Shown: positions 1 through 12,067 of the stretch, one piece after another
Position numbering within the stretch: position 1 is the stretch's first letter
How the letters are laid out: the number at the start of each line of letters is the position of its first letter
Made by a program: the position numbers and the translations under genes
DNA from: Mercurialis annua
Taxonomy: Eukaryota > Streptophyta > Magnoliopsida > Malpighiales > Euphorbiaceae
Assembly (NCBI RefSeq): GCF_937616625.2
Contig: NC_065571.1
Span: forward strand, 3,722,501-3,786,500
DNA: 64,000 bases
Direction: 5' to 3'
Notes under the pieces: model-generated
The model's input: only the letters and a program-made list of their open reading frames with translations
The model's database searches: none
Told to the model about the DNA's origin: nothing

Positions 1-577
1 CATTTACTCAGGACTTCTAGTCGTGGTTAAAGTAACTTTGAACATTAGAATGTATTTATGAAAAGAGAGGGTAAACACCAATAATCAATTTCTTATTCTG
101 ATCTTAGCTATACTAGTCATCAAACGAAACAGTTTAGGAAATACAACAACAAAGAGAAATGTGAAAATCAAGTACATTGTTTGAACATAAAAGAAAGAAA
201 AAAAGAGCAGGAATAAACCGTTGTGCCCTAGATGTGCAGACTAAATAACCAATAATACTCCTATTTTCTTATCAGTAAGTGCTATTATTATATTTTTACC
301 CTTTCAACGTCTAATATGAGGAAGTTTTTAATTCAATTCTGTTAGTCAATCAATTAGTCATGTTTGGAGAATTCATAATCAATAGAATTAAAAATCTTTC
401 AACTTCAGAAAGAAAAATAAAGAATACCAACGTTCAGATAAATTTGCTAGAATTGGGTTCAATTAAATCCGTTTACACGATTTAATTAATCCAAAGTGTG
501 CCTAAACTTATGGACATCATCAAAAGCTTATAAACTGTTAAAGAGAACAGAAACTAATAAGAAGAAGGAATGTAAAC

Positions 578-1296
578 CTGGAAGAAGACGGCTTCAGGAT
601 GCTTGCAGACTTGGCACACAACAGATTTAGTACGAGGAAGTGTTGGATCGGCAGCAACATCTTGCAATACCTGAGTTCTCTCAGCTGCTGAATGATGCAC
701 CTCATTCCTATACACACAGTTATTATCAGCCACCTCCTGCAATTAAATTATGCATTATTAATTAATGTTATTAGGTTCTAAAACAACTGCAACTAATTAA
801 TAATCTAATATTACAACCCCTGTATAACTATTTTTTTCAAGATTTTTATCTCTAGTTAGGTTTAGAAAACTTGTTGTATTACTTTTTCACTATATTAATA
901 TAAACTCCAATTCCGTCAAAATAAAATCCCTAAGTTCCTGTAGAGAATTAGCTAATAACAATTACAATAATAATGACATTACTTAAGATCATCAATTATA
1001 ACCTAAACTACAATTCATATACAAAATTACTTGAAATTGAAAGAAAAATAGAGACAAGAAAGAACTAAGACCTGATGATCGCAGTTACGGCAAGCATAGA
1101 GGAGGATTTTCTGGTCCCTATCTTCTTTAGGATAGAGAATGTTGTTGCTGCCATTGATTATTAAAACAATTAAACGAAAAATAATCAAATTAAACGGTAA
1201 ATTAATGATGAGAAGTAAAGAGGACGAACAAATTGCATAGATATAGAAATTAACAGTGAGAAATTACCACTCGCGGCAAAATTTCATGGTACTCAT
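578..1296 (-). CDS. NRPB9: DNA-directed RNA polymerase II subunit 9 (RPB9), 3' end missing
   Basis: Small Pol II subunit that acts in start-site choice, proofreading and TFIIS-dependent transcript cleavage in the nucleus. Three exons join in frame: 1268-1296, 1072-1147 and 578-736, giving 88 residues from [10 protein letters not shown]. The N-terminal zinc ribbon shows C7-x2-C10 and C29-x2-C32. The conserved block [15 protein letters not shown] carries the first cysteine pair (C76, C79) of the C-terminal TFIIS-like ribbon. The exon with the second pair is not in bases 1-577, so it must lie left of the window behind a long intron. Introns are GT-AG. The gene reads leftward, and a decayed tandem copy lies about 1.1 kb upstream. 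Plants usually have one or two NRPB9 genes of about 114 residues. I am confident of the family; whether it is the 9A or 9B type cannot be told. Confidence 0.92.
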
Positions 1297-1482
1297 CTTT
1301 GAGAGAAGTAGAGGAGATAGTGAAAACGCAGGTGTGAAGCTCGCAGTGTAAGTGAGAGAGAGAGAAGGGGTTTCTATTTGGCGGGCTCAAGGTTTTTGTT
1401 AGCAAAAATTTCTGAGGGGGCTAAAATAAACAGTCCAAATGAAAACAAATTCTTATTTGAATTAATGGTAAGTTTTATTTTA

Positions 1483-1871
1483 GGCAAAAAGGTGCCCTTG
1501 TAGTTTTTATAAAAGTACAATCAGCCTTTTTACTTTTTAGAGTATAATTAAGTCCTTTTTGTTTTTAAATCGAACAAATAACCCCTTTCGTCCAATACCA
1601 TTAGACTCACTCATTAATGACTGACATGTCTCTCATAATCATATAGGAAAGAAGTTCAAAAATAATTTCAATGTCTAAAATATTTACCGAAAATTTGAGA
1701 GGGTAAGCGTCCCAAAAGTAAACTATAAGGATTTATTTTCTCAATTTTAAAACAACGAGGGTTTAATTGTTCAATTTTAAAAATAGGAGAGCTTAATTGT
1801 GCCCAAAAAAAGTAAAAAGGCTGATATGTACTTTTGAAAAAAAAATCGGGAATTTTTTTATACCTTTTGCC
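1483..1871. mobile_element. Foldback MITE, Mutator-like (389 bp)
   Basis: The ends are inverted (GGCAAAAAGG at left, CCTTTTGCC at right) and the arms stay complementary for over 100 bp. Both sides are flanked by the 9-bp direct repeat tttatttta (1474-1482 and 1872-1880). Long AT-rich terminal inverted repeats, a 9-bp TSD and no coding capacity fit a non-autonomous Mutator-like element. It sits just upstream of NRPB9. Confidence 0.8.
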
Positions 1872-1880
1872 TTTATTTTA

Positions 1881-2368
1881 ATTGATAAGTTCTATTTATA
1901 AAATATTTTTGTTTTAAATTTTTGTTTTTTATCCTCTTTAATTGATATATTTTATTAAAAAGATTTTTAGGGAGATGAGATATATTTGATAAAAAATAAC
2001 TTATGAGTATGAAACTAAATTATACATTATTTAATAAATTATTTTTATAAAAATATGACTTTTGATAAAATTTAAAATTAAATGCTAAAAACTAACTACT
2101 TAATAAAATAATTACTGAAATTTTAAGTGCTGAATTTTAATAAGCTTCTTGTTTTGGCTATTAAATAATTTAAGATATCTCATGTGTAATCACTCTATCT
2201 GATAAAATTAAATTTTACTTCAGTAGTAAAACACATAGACATAGGTTGCAAATGATATCTCTTTTGGTGTATATCAACATGGATAAAACAGATGTTATGC
2301 ATCCTACTCTACATTACCAACACACTCTGATTCGGAGCTTTAAATTCTAGTGCACAGTATAAATGATC
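1881..2368. other. Intergenic, AT-rich
   Basis: No gene, RNA or clear repeat seen. This is the spacer between a MITE and the NRPB9 pseudogene. Confidence 0.6.
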
Positions 2369-2805
2369 TTAATCTCTCCATCGGTTCCCACAATTCGGAT
2401 TGCAGCAGACGTAAAACAATTTCACCCCTGCATTAGAAAAATTGATAACTTTGTTAGAACTATCAACCATGCAATCAATAATCCAATGATGCATGCCTTT
2501 TGTTGCTCGCCAACTGGCCATAATTATAATGTTCGCAACTAGAGGTGAGGAGACAGCTAGCCCAAAAACCAATGGATTTAGAAGAAAAAATTACAATGAA
2601 CTGGTTTCTCACGAGGTAGAGTTGGATCTGAGGAACGTCCTGCCATATTTTAGGCAACTTAAGGAGAACTTCAGAACTAAGAAACTAACATTGAATCAGA
2701 ACTTGTTTTTAATTGGGCAGGAAGTGAGACTTGATGATGCAATTTCGAGACGCATAGAGGAGGATCTCTTGATTCTTGTCTTGCTTTAGGTAACAAATAC
2801 TGATG
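2369..2805 (-). pseudogene. Decayed tandem copy of the RPB9 gene
   Basis: On the minus strand three RPB9 segments lie in the right order. First is an exon 2 remnant starting at 2805 behind a preserved acceptor (ttgcag), with CCTAAAG and CCTCCTCTATG blocks but a one-base insertion between them. Second is part of exon 3 whose bases encode DPTLPREKPVHC only after a one-base shift. Third is a clean last exon, GVKLFYVCCNPNCGNRWRD plus stop, behind a good acceptor (taatgcag). I see no exon 1, and part of exon 3 is missing. Remnants of introns show a DNA-level duplication, not a retrocopy. The intact last exon could in principle be spliced from another transcript, but as a gene it is broken. Confidence 0.8.
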
Positions 2806-3642
2806 CTGCAAATTCAAAAATACAGACAAACTTATAAGAGAAACATACAGATAGTCCTGAAAATGAATGAATTGGAATTCTCATCTTTATAACATCAAGC
2901 CAGTCATGCGGAGTCAAGACTAACTCAACAGCTAAAGGACAACATGCAGAAAACAAAAATATTAGGTAGGAACAAAAGGGAAAGTCCTACATTGAATTAA
3001 TGATGCTTACGAAATAATGAGCGTTTACATGCTAAATACAGGTATAAACATGATAAGACAGTGTGTATTAGTCTCATGAATTACACATACAATAACGAAG
3101 AAGAAAACTAACCAATCAGGGCAAAATCTGAAATTCATTTCAAAAAAATGACGGACGCTTCAGTAGCGACCTCATCCTGAGCGACCTCATCCTGCAAGCA
3201 TAAGAGATGGTTCGCCCTCTTATTCAGTTCTGATCCTTAATTTATCTGCCATCTCAGTGAAAAAAATATATCCAGAGTACAATTGCCACAAAAGGTACCA
3301 CATCCTTATTCATTTTTATGAACACTACTTTCAAACAGCAAGAAAACTTAAATACATTCAAAAGAAAGATAAAAGTAGAGGGAGACGCACAGGAACAAAG
3401 AACTGCTGCCAACACCACCAATAATTAATAGCATTCACAAACATATAAAAGAAGACATCAGCAACCAAAATGAATTTGAAAATGTTAATTGAGCTACATT
3501 GACTGAATACTATTACATCATAAAGCAACAATGCAGCAAAACAACTAAAAACCAACACATCCACCAACTTAGTGTGTGCTACTGGTGCAGGTATGAGTGA
3601 AGCTGATATGAAAGACTTCTAATTTCTTCTCGATAATCTCAT
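2806..3642. other. Intergenic, probable 3' flank of the zinc-knuckle gene
   Basis: No coding signal. A 15-bp unit gcgacctcatcctga is repeated twice in tandem at about 3167-3195. The stretch probably includes the 3' UTR of the minus-strand gene at 3643-4392. Confidence 0.5.
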
Positions 3643-4395
<753 letters not shown>

Positions 4396-4812
4396 CTAAA
4401 AAACAACAAAAACTTCAGTTTCTTTAACGCAAAAAGAAAAACGTGAATCCTATCAGCGAAAATCTAGCTAATATGCAGTTGACAACCACGAAATCAGCCT
4501 ACTAACAGCTGAAATACTAATAAAAGAATAAAATCTTATCACCAAATTCTACTTCGAGGACCTCAAATTTCTCACAAAAAGAACAGACCCACAACAATTT
4601 GAGACTCGGAGAGCAGAAACCCTCACAAAGACTATCTAATCAATCAATCAATCATGCAAGAAAATGTAAATGAGAGTAAATAAGAACCCTAATTTTATAC
4701 ATAATAAGGAAAATTCGAGACCTAAATTCAAAATATCGAAAAGAAAATCGACCAAGTGCACCCTAAATTGTGATTGACGTGTTCGAAACGAGAAAAGCTA
4801 GAATGTAATTAC
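4396..4812 (-). other. 5' UTR intron of the zinc-knuckle gene
   Basis: On the minus strand a donor CAG/GTAATT lies at 4812 and an acceptor ttttttag at 4396, three bases before the start codon. The leader exon would begin somewhere upstream of 4813 (about 4860). Long 5' UTR introns are common in plant housekeeping genes. Confidence 0.55.
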
Positions 4813-4860
4813 CTGAGTTGCTGCTCCAAGAACCGAAGATAGCGAAAACAAATACTAAAT

Positions 4861-6329
4861 TAGCTTAAAGGGATCAAATAGGGCGGTCGATTCTTGATTT
4901 CGACTATCCGTACGTTTTGAGCGTAAGATATAGCAAAAGAAGGAAGTGATTAAAGTCCAAGTATAAACCCGTATTCAATAAATGTTTATTTTGCCCCCTC
5001 AATTTGACACAAAATATCAATAAGAACAAATTAAAGCCTTTTTTTATTTTCTAAATTAACCTACCTTGGTTTTTTAATTTCAAAATACCTTTCTTTCTAT
5101 GTTAAACGTTTATTAAGACAAAAATCATTTCATCTTCTTCCTAGATTTATCCTTTTTGTTGGTATCTGATTCATTGATTTTTATTAATTTTTGTATATTT
5201 ATTGGTGTTTTTATAGTGTATGTATGAGGTATTTTTTTTAGTGTAATTATAGTTTATTTATAGTGTAATTATAGTTTTTTTAGTGTAGTTATAATATATT
5301 TTATGGTGTATTCTATAGCAGAATTTTGGCGTATTTGTGATACATTTTTAGAGCATGTCTCATTCGAGACAACATGTCTCAATCGAGAGACACGAGTTAA
5401 AAAAAATAAAAAATAGAACAATATCTCGATCGAGACAGACATGTGTCTGTCATGAGTGGAAAAAAAAATAATGTCTTGATCGAGACATGATCGAGACAAG
5501 CATGTCTCAAGCCAAACATGAGTTTAAACAAAATAAGACATGACTTAAAAAAGAGAAAATTATATGATAATCCCAATCCACAAGCATGTATTATCCTCCT
5601 AATGTAGTACCTTGCAATTTCAATCCTCCAAATATTTTCCATGAAAACAAACACGGAAAGAAAAACAGAAATAGAAACGAAGAAACGATTTTTTCAAAAT
5701 ATACAAAGACGAGGGAGGAAAATAAAAATAATAAAAATATAAAGATATATCTATTAATATTATTAAATACAAAAAATGGTTATATTTATAATAACATGAA
5801 TAAAGTAAGTTATTTAAATATAATTAATATTTAAGCTTATAATAAATAATAAAAGAAACTACATATAAATACTGTGTTTTTAGAGAGAGAACTAAATTTA
5901 TGTTTGTGAATTTTGAATAACAATGTGAACGGACATATTAGAATTTTTATAGGTAATTTTTTTCAGAAAACAGAATTTTCAAACGTTTTTATCTTTCTCA
6001 AGATTTGTGTATTGATTTTTTTTTTGCGTCATGTCAAATTTAATTGTGCCATAGTTACCTCATCGCATAAGGTCAAAGGCAGCACTTAACATTAAGATCA
6101 AGAGATTGAAGCATTTTTATTACTTTAAACATAATAAGATGGAAGAGATTGAAGCATTGTTATTCGATTCGGAGAACATCTACAGAAGTCGAGACCCAAA
6201 ATGTTCATGCTCTTCAATAACCATTATGATTAAAACATCTTGCCCAAAACAAAACATTCTGGGAAAGAGCATGACCAACAAAGTCATCTACTTAAAACTA
6301 ACAAGTGTTCGTATTTTGCAGAGGCGTAA
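4861..6329. other. Intergenic, promoter of the zinc-knuckle gene and AT-rich DNA
   Basis: No gene recognised. 5220-5340 has repeats of the type tagtgtaattatag. 5340-5545 has the inverted-repeat cluster listed separately. 5690-5880 is very AT-rich. Confidence 0.5.
5345..5530. repeat. Cluster of GTCTCNATCGAGAC-type palindromes
   Basis: Within about 190 bp the motif tctc(a/g)atcgagac and its relatives recur at least six times in both orientations, interleaved with acatgtct. It resembles the GAGAC-rich inner part of some plant MITEs, but I could not define ends or a TSD. Confidence 0.5.
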
Positions 6330-7843
6330 TTAAAATATCCCACCAAGTAGATTTGCAGCAGTGGAAATTGCAGCTCCGGTAATGGCACATTGCACAATTT
6401 GCTCATGGGAAACACCGTCTGTCGTAAGCGCCAATGTCATGCCTGTTACTGCTCCAGCTACTGCACTGTTTTTCTGCAACAAATTTAAGTGAAGAAAATT
6501 ACGTTATCATATTATTATAACTAACGAAATAATTAGTAGAACGATCCATTTATATAATTACCCAGTCGTGCGTTCCACGAGCCTCTCTTAGTCCATAAGT
6601 AAGACCTGAATGTACCCCTGCAGCCAGTCCTGCACCATTAACACACATTCAATTGTCACCCTTATGCCAATACTTCTACTTTATTAATGATGTAAATTCG
6701 ATTTCAATTAACATTTATAAACTAACCCCATTGCAAGGATTCTTTTCCTGTGCTCTTCACCTGACAAACAGAACCAACAGAGAAATGTAATGAAAAAGGG
6801 CGTCGAGGAAAGATTCACGCGCGCGTAACTACATTAACTACTAATCATCATCCTACACCTCGAACAAAAAAAACTTATGTTCATTCATAATCTAATCTGT
6901 AACATAATTGGATTAAAATATCAATAATTCGAGTTAACTTGTTTTAATTAGAATTGATGTGGCTACTATAGATCAGTAACCAAATATGCCACATATCACA
7001 TTATTAATAGAAAGTTCATGATCCCAAATGGCGAACTGAATTCCCCTAATAATTTATCCGAACAAAAAATCCATAGGTTACAGCTCGAACTACCGAATTT
7101 TTAAACATGTTGCTCAAAGCAATAGATTTCTCAAACATCCAAATTCCACTAATTCACGAAAAAACACGACTTTTAAACATGACTTTTGTTCAGCTTCACC
7201 CTGTTAGCAAATCCAAATTCCTATAACACAAAAAAAAAAACTAATCAGCTAATCAAAATGATGGTTCAAGACTCACCAGGGCTTCCAGAGATTTTCCATT
7301 GGTTTCTCCTGCAATGTGCACAGGAAATCACAGTTTAAGATAGGATAATCAAGCAGCACACAACATTTTATTTAAATTAGTCTAATAATTAGTTTACAAT
7401 AATACGTACCTCTAAGATCAGGGAACCGGCTGCGCTTCTTGGCAGAGCCAGCAGAAGATAGCTCAGGTGGTATACCACTTGAAGAATCAAGGCCACTGCC
7501 TAAATCAATTTACAATCAATCCAATATTCATATTAATTATTTAAAAATAAGAAAAAGTATAACAATAGCTTAAATTATATAATTACTTTCAACAGCAGTA
7601 AAATAAGCTTCCCGCGACACTGCTTGAGCTGCTCCAATCTGTAAAAAAACCAATTAAATATTTACACAAGCTAACTGAATAAATTAAGTAAAGTGATCAA
7701 AATAACAAGAAATTAACCCCAGCAGCTTTGACAAAACTCTCAGCAATACGGTTGAGGAGAGGGTGGCCAAGATCAAACATCCAGTTTTTTTCAAAACCAC
7801 GTATCTCGTCCATAAAAGTTTTTGTTTCCATGTTACTGCTCAT
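6330..7843 (-). CDS. OEP16-2: Outer envelope pore protein 16-2 (seed isoform), plastid
   Basis: Seven exons join in frame to 181 residues: 7718-7843, 7587-7638, 7410-7499, 7277-7308, 6727-6760, 6562-6629 and 6330-6473. OEP16 proteins (Tim17/Tim22/Tim23 superfamily) form amino-acid-selective channels in the chloroplast outer envelope. The sequence follows the Arabidopsis seed isoform: FDLGHPLLNRIAESFVKAAG near the start, the loop RFPDLRGETNG that distinguishes this isoform, VKSTGKESLQWG, and the closing helix TGAAISTAANLLGGIF. Arabidopsis OEP16-2 has about 178 residues, so the length fits. The start at 7843 is preferred over in-frame codons further upstream because it matches the family N-terminus. 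Two ACGT elements lie upstream. Confidence 0.93.
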
Positions 7844-7970
7844 CTTCTTCTTCGGATTCTTGATATAATTAAAATTAAAGGTAATGTGTTTGGTTCTTGA
7901 ACCAGTTGATCGATCAATTAGAGAGCTCAAGAAATGAAGCGGTGCAAGTATGTAGAGACGAAGGTGATGG

Positions 7971-8001
7971 ACACGTGTATTTGAAGCCTTTCTTACGTGT
8001 C
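7971..8001 (-). promoter_or_regulatory. Pair of ACGT (ABRE/G-box-like) elements upstream of OEP16-2
   Basis: ACACGTGT at 7971-7978 is a perfect G-box palindrome, and TACGTGTC at 7994-8001 is an ABRE core. They lie about 130-160 bp upstream of the start codon. Paired ABREs mediate ABA and seed-maturation responses, and OEP16-2 is known as the late-seed isoform, so the position makes sense. Function is inferred. Confidence 0.5.
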
Positions 8002-8002
8002 A

Positions 8003-9040
8003 TATTTTTGTAACCAAGTTTGCGTTCTTCGTGGCGAGTCCTGCTGGGATCTACTTCGATCCACATGTTCTCCTTTTAAGTAGTATAGCTTTATATAGTG
8101 TGGGTCATGCCCAGGCTTTGGAGGATTCGGGCTTACAATTGGCCCTTTTAATTCTTTTAAATGTTCAAGTTCAATTTAATTTAAGTTCAATTTAAATTAA
8201 ATTTTGTTACTTAAATTTAGTTCATATCAAAATTTAATGTTTATTATCCAAGCAAAGCTCTATTTTGGAATTGAGAATCACTAAATTTTTTTGTGTGATT
8301 TCATTTGGTTAAGATTTTAAATTTATTTTAATTTAAACAATGAATTTAAAATTACAAACAAGTTTTATAATAATTTAAAGCTAATTAAACTTGTCTATGT
8401 GGCAAACAAATCCTACCTCATCATAAATAATAAAATTTCTTTCGTACTAATAAAATATAAATATAATGAACGTAAAACTAAATATACATGATTGATATAA
8501 GAGAAAACATGATTTGAAAAATCCAGATTATTATTTTAGATTCAATTTGGTTTGAAACGGATAAAAAGAATTGTGCTGTTTATAATTTTAAAATGCAATG
8601 CTTATAGTAAAAAACAAAATTACCGAAATTAAATGTTACAAAATTTAGTGATTCATAAATAGTATCCCTCTATTTGCTTTCAGAAGCAAAGTATTGGGTC
8701 CAATAATAATCACCATACTTTGTTTTTTTTTTCTTTCATTTTAATGTCATGGGACTCGAATGGTAGCTCACAGATTTGGTGGTCATCATTTGCAGGACAT
8801 TGAATGTTAAGCAGACTTTTCTTTTGACATATTCTTAGTGTTGGTCTAATAGAAATAGCTTACAGTTTCACCCATACTCTTCTGCTCTTCACGTTTTATC
8901 CATCTTTTGTCTTAATTCAGAATTTATTTAGTGTTCGCAGGCCAAATAAATGTACTCAAAAATCAATTTCTTGGACCATCTTTAAACTCAAACTTTTTGA
9001 TATGATTTCTGATAATAGAGTTTATATTCATATCCCAACA
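8003..9040. other. Intergenic, AT-rich
   Basis: Spacer between divergently transcribed OEP16-2 and the GDSL gene. Simple ATTTAAATT-type repeats near 8165-8240. No gene seen. Confidence 0.5.
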
Positions 9041-9072
9041 TTTGCTTTTAGACTCCTATAAATAGAAAGAGA
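9041..9072 (+). repeat. Upstream copy of the GDSL core promoter
   Basis: A 32-bp block containing the TATA box cctataaatag, identical to 9808-9839. Similarity continues weakly downstream (agcttc, cttttt). No coding exon follows this copy before the second one. Confidence 0.7.
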
Positions 9073-9127
9073 CTGGCTAAAGCACATGTCAGCTTCTTTT
9101 TGTGATTAATAACTTGCAATGTTTTTA

Positions 9128-9478
9128 GGCTTAATCATACATTCAATATATCTCATTTTTTATATTTTTTGTTTATAGTCCTAACTTTCAAAATCGTTAA
9201 TTTTAATTTATTTTTCGAGTTTAGTTTCAATTATAGTCCTTTATTCAATATAGAACGAAAAAAATTCAAATACGCCCTTCATTTTGTTCCAATTTGCCTT
9301 TTTATCATCAAGAATTTCAAATATAAATGACATATTTGAACATTTTTTTCACTTCAATTTAAACAAAGACTCGAATTGAAACTGAAAATTGAAAAATAGA
9401 CTAAAATCGAAGATTTTAAAAGTTTGAAACACAAACGAAAAAAGTCAAAAAAGTGAGAATTTATTCAATGATTAAACT
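9128..9478. mobile_element. Foldback MITE, Mutator-like (about 351 bp)
   Basis: The left arm starts ggcttaatc and the right arm ends gattaaact. The arms remain complementary for over 100 bp (for example tagtcctaactttcaaaatc against its inverted partner). The flanks are T-rich and no clean TSD is visible. It lies between the two copies of the GDSL core promoter. Confidence 0.65.
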
Positions 9479-9807
9479 TTTTTTATTTATGGCTAAATTT
9501 ATTTATTTTTAATTGAAAGAAATTTCACATTAGGTTACAATTAATGAAATTAAAAAACTTGCTTATAAATAATTTTTAAAAATTAGGTCAAAATTTACCC
9601 TTTTGAAAAAAATTGTGCCATAAGTGAAAAAAGTTAAAATATAGAGTAATTTTTAGCGATTAGACCAAAGTGTAAATATGAAATAAATATATATGTTCGA
9701 TTTTATGGATAAAATAAAAAATAAAAAGTATGTAAAATTATCAGTAAATCATATATTAATACTATTATTTGAAAATAAAATTTATATTTAAAGCTCGACA
9801 AGCCACT
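9479..9807. other. AT-rich spacer in the GDSL upstream region
   Basis: No gene or clear element seen. Confidence 0.5.
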
Positions 9808-9839
9808 TTTGCTTTTAGACTCCTATAAATAGAAAGAGA
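9808..9839 (+). promoter_or_regulatory. Putative core promoter of the GDSL gene
   Basis: TATA box cctataaatag about 260 bp before the start codon. It is the proximal copy of a 32-bp exact repeat whose other copy is at 9041-9072. Short upstream ATGs at about 10032 and 10047 would lie in the leader. Confidence 0.5.
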
Positions 9840-10086
9840 ATGGGCTTTTTAATGTTAGCTTCACTTTTTATTTTTATTTTGTAATTTTGTTTTCAAAATG
9901 TTGTATATAGCTGAATATTGGACTGATCAAGCATTTAAAAGAACTGTAAGAAACCAGCACATTTCTCTTGCTTTTTTTTACAAGTAGCAGCTTAGCTCCT
10001 TTATAATTTGGTCTGCTATATTAAAAATTTAATGGTCGACGATCAGATGGCAAACATATTTTAGTATCTTTTTATTTTTGTATGCA

Positions 10087-12067
10087 ATGAGCATCCTCTC
10101 ACAAACAATGGCGTTTCAAGTATTGATATTGATCTTGGTTTTGTCGGAGACAAGCATTGCAATGGACATTCCTGCCAATTTTGTCTTCGGTGACTCACTG
10201 GTTGATGCAGGAAACAACAATTATATAGCGTCTCTCTCCAAGGCTAATTATATTCCAAACGGAATTGATTTCGGCAGACCGACCGGTCGATACACCAATG
10301 GCAGAACCATTGCTGACATAATAGGCAACTTCATTTTCTTTTATATATGTGATAATACACTGTATATTTATGTAATAATAACTTGCAGAAGTTTTTTTAC
10401 TATCTTACAGGCCAAGAATTAGGTTTCACAGATTTCACTCCTCCTTACTTGGCTCCCACGACAGTATGTCCTGTAATTCTGAGAGGTGTCAACTATGCTT
10501 CAGGTGGCGGTGGAATTCTTAATCATACTGGCAAGATCTTTGTAAGATGTTCATGATTATGTCTAATTTTCATGATTTATGTAAAGTCTGGTAGTATTTA
10601 TCAGAGATGTGTTTTCTGTCGGCAGGGCGGAAGAATCAACTTGGACGCGCAGATTGATAACTTTGCAAACACTAGACAAGACATAATTTCAAGAATTGGT
10701 TCTCCTGCAGCTCTGGATTTGCTTCAAAGAGCTCTGTTCTCGGTTACAATCGGGTCGAATGATTTCATTAATAACTACTTTACACCAGTTGTCTCTGCAC
10801 TCGAGCAAAAGTTGATATCTCCAGATGTGTTTGTGGACAGCATGATAGCAAGATTCAGACTACAACTTACTGTATGAAGTTTGGTTGCATCGTTCTCACG
10901 GAAACTTATCTAAAATCTTACATTTCGGCGTTTCAATTTTATTTTTGAAATCACTTTTAAAATTTAGAAACATTATATTAATAAAATGTACATATGAAAC
11001 ATGATAATTTTGCTAGTTTTTCATTTCAGAAGTTTTTCGATTCAACATTTTCATTTTCGTGCAGCATAGTGTCTCTTTCTCATATCATCCTCATTAGTCG
11101 AATTGAAATGCTCCGTAATTTTTTTAATTAACTATATGCAGAGACTGTACAATTTGGGTGCTAGAAAGGTGGTTGTGGCGAATGTGGGGCCGATTGGATG
11201 CATACCATTCGAAAGGGATACAAATCCATCCGCCGGGAATAATTGTGTTAGTCTTCCTAATCAGGTAGCTCAGCTATACAATGCACGACTGAGAAGCCTT
11301 ATCGCGGAGCTTCAGACAAGCCAGAAAGGATCAACATTGGTTTATGCAGATGTTTATCGCATCGTAGATGACATAATACAGAACTACGTTTCATACGGTA
11401 CACAACATCAATACTCTAGAGTCGATTCCTGCACTGAGAGCCACAGTTCACGACTTTGCAGTAGGACAGCAATTGAGAGTCCAAACACGGTCAAATTTGA
11501 ACTCAACACGACTTTGAATTCGAAATTTGATAGACTTTTATTTTAAGAGTACAAATTCGAGCACATTAAAGGCCAATTGGACTCGGCTTAATTATCTTAA
11601 TTATATTTAAAAATTAATTGTAGTATAAAAGTAAAGATATAGTATAATTATATATATGTTAAAAGAAAAATTCTAAATTTGGATTAATCTCGCGAGCTTA
11701 TTGAGTCGGGTATCTTAAAATTTGAATTGAATTCAACAACTGATTAGAGTAGAGTTAACTTGAGGTCGACTTGATTAATATCGAATTGATTTTAAATAAC
11801 TTTTGAATGAGTTCATTCAAATTGGTTACACCCTATTTTACAGGTTTTGAGAATGCAAATGGATCATGCTGCTATTTAGCAGGGAGATTTGGTGGTCTAG
11901 TACCATGTGGACCAACATCTAAAATTTGTGCAGACAGATCAAAGTTTGTGTTCTGGGATCCATACCATCCGTCCGATGCGGCTAATGTCCTCATCGCAAA
12001 GCGACTGGTCGACGGCAACTTGAATGACATTTCACCTATGAACATTCGTCAACTCTCGACGGTTTAA
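10087..12067 (+). CDS. GDSL esterase/lipase (At4g16230-like)
   Basis: Secreted SGNH hydrolase acting on lipids or cell-wall/cuticle esters; the substrate is unknown. Five exons join in frame to 364 residues: 10087-10324, 10411-10541, 10626-10871, 11142-11397 and 11844-12067. A signal peptide of about 25 residues ends at SETSIA. Catalytic Ser37 lies in FVFGDSLVDAGNNNY, block II is NYASGGGG, block III is GSNDF, and the C-terminal Asp/His pair is in DPYHPSDAAN. Five exons and about 360 residues are standard for plants. Intron 1 has a GC donor (ATAG/gcaact). The alternative start ATG at 10108 has the better plant context (acaATGGCG). Intron 4 contains a hAT-type MITE that reaches the splice acceptor. 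Confidence 0.93.
11462..11835. mobile_element. hAT-type MITE filling the last GDSL intron
   Basis: The right end ggttacaccc-ta matches the inverse of the TAGGGGTGTAA-type terminus of other elements in this window. The body has the same GACTCG and CTTGAG-rich composition. The left end tagg(acagc)aattgag is degenerate. Flanks are ctttgcag (11454-11461) and ttttacag (11836-11843), 6 of 8 identical. The right one is the splice acceptor in use. Confidence 0.6.

Noticed and set aside
5345..5530. CRISPR-like or regulatory array of GAGAC palindromes
   Set aside because: Spacing is irregular, the motifs overlap each other, and a plant nuclear locus makes CRISPR implausible. Treated as a simple inverted-repeat cluster.
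7844..7930. N-terminal extension of OEP16-2
   Set aside because: The in-frame upstream sequence does not resemble the family N-terminus or a transit peptide, and OEP16 proteins have no cleaved presequence. ATG 7843 was chosen.
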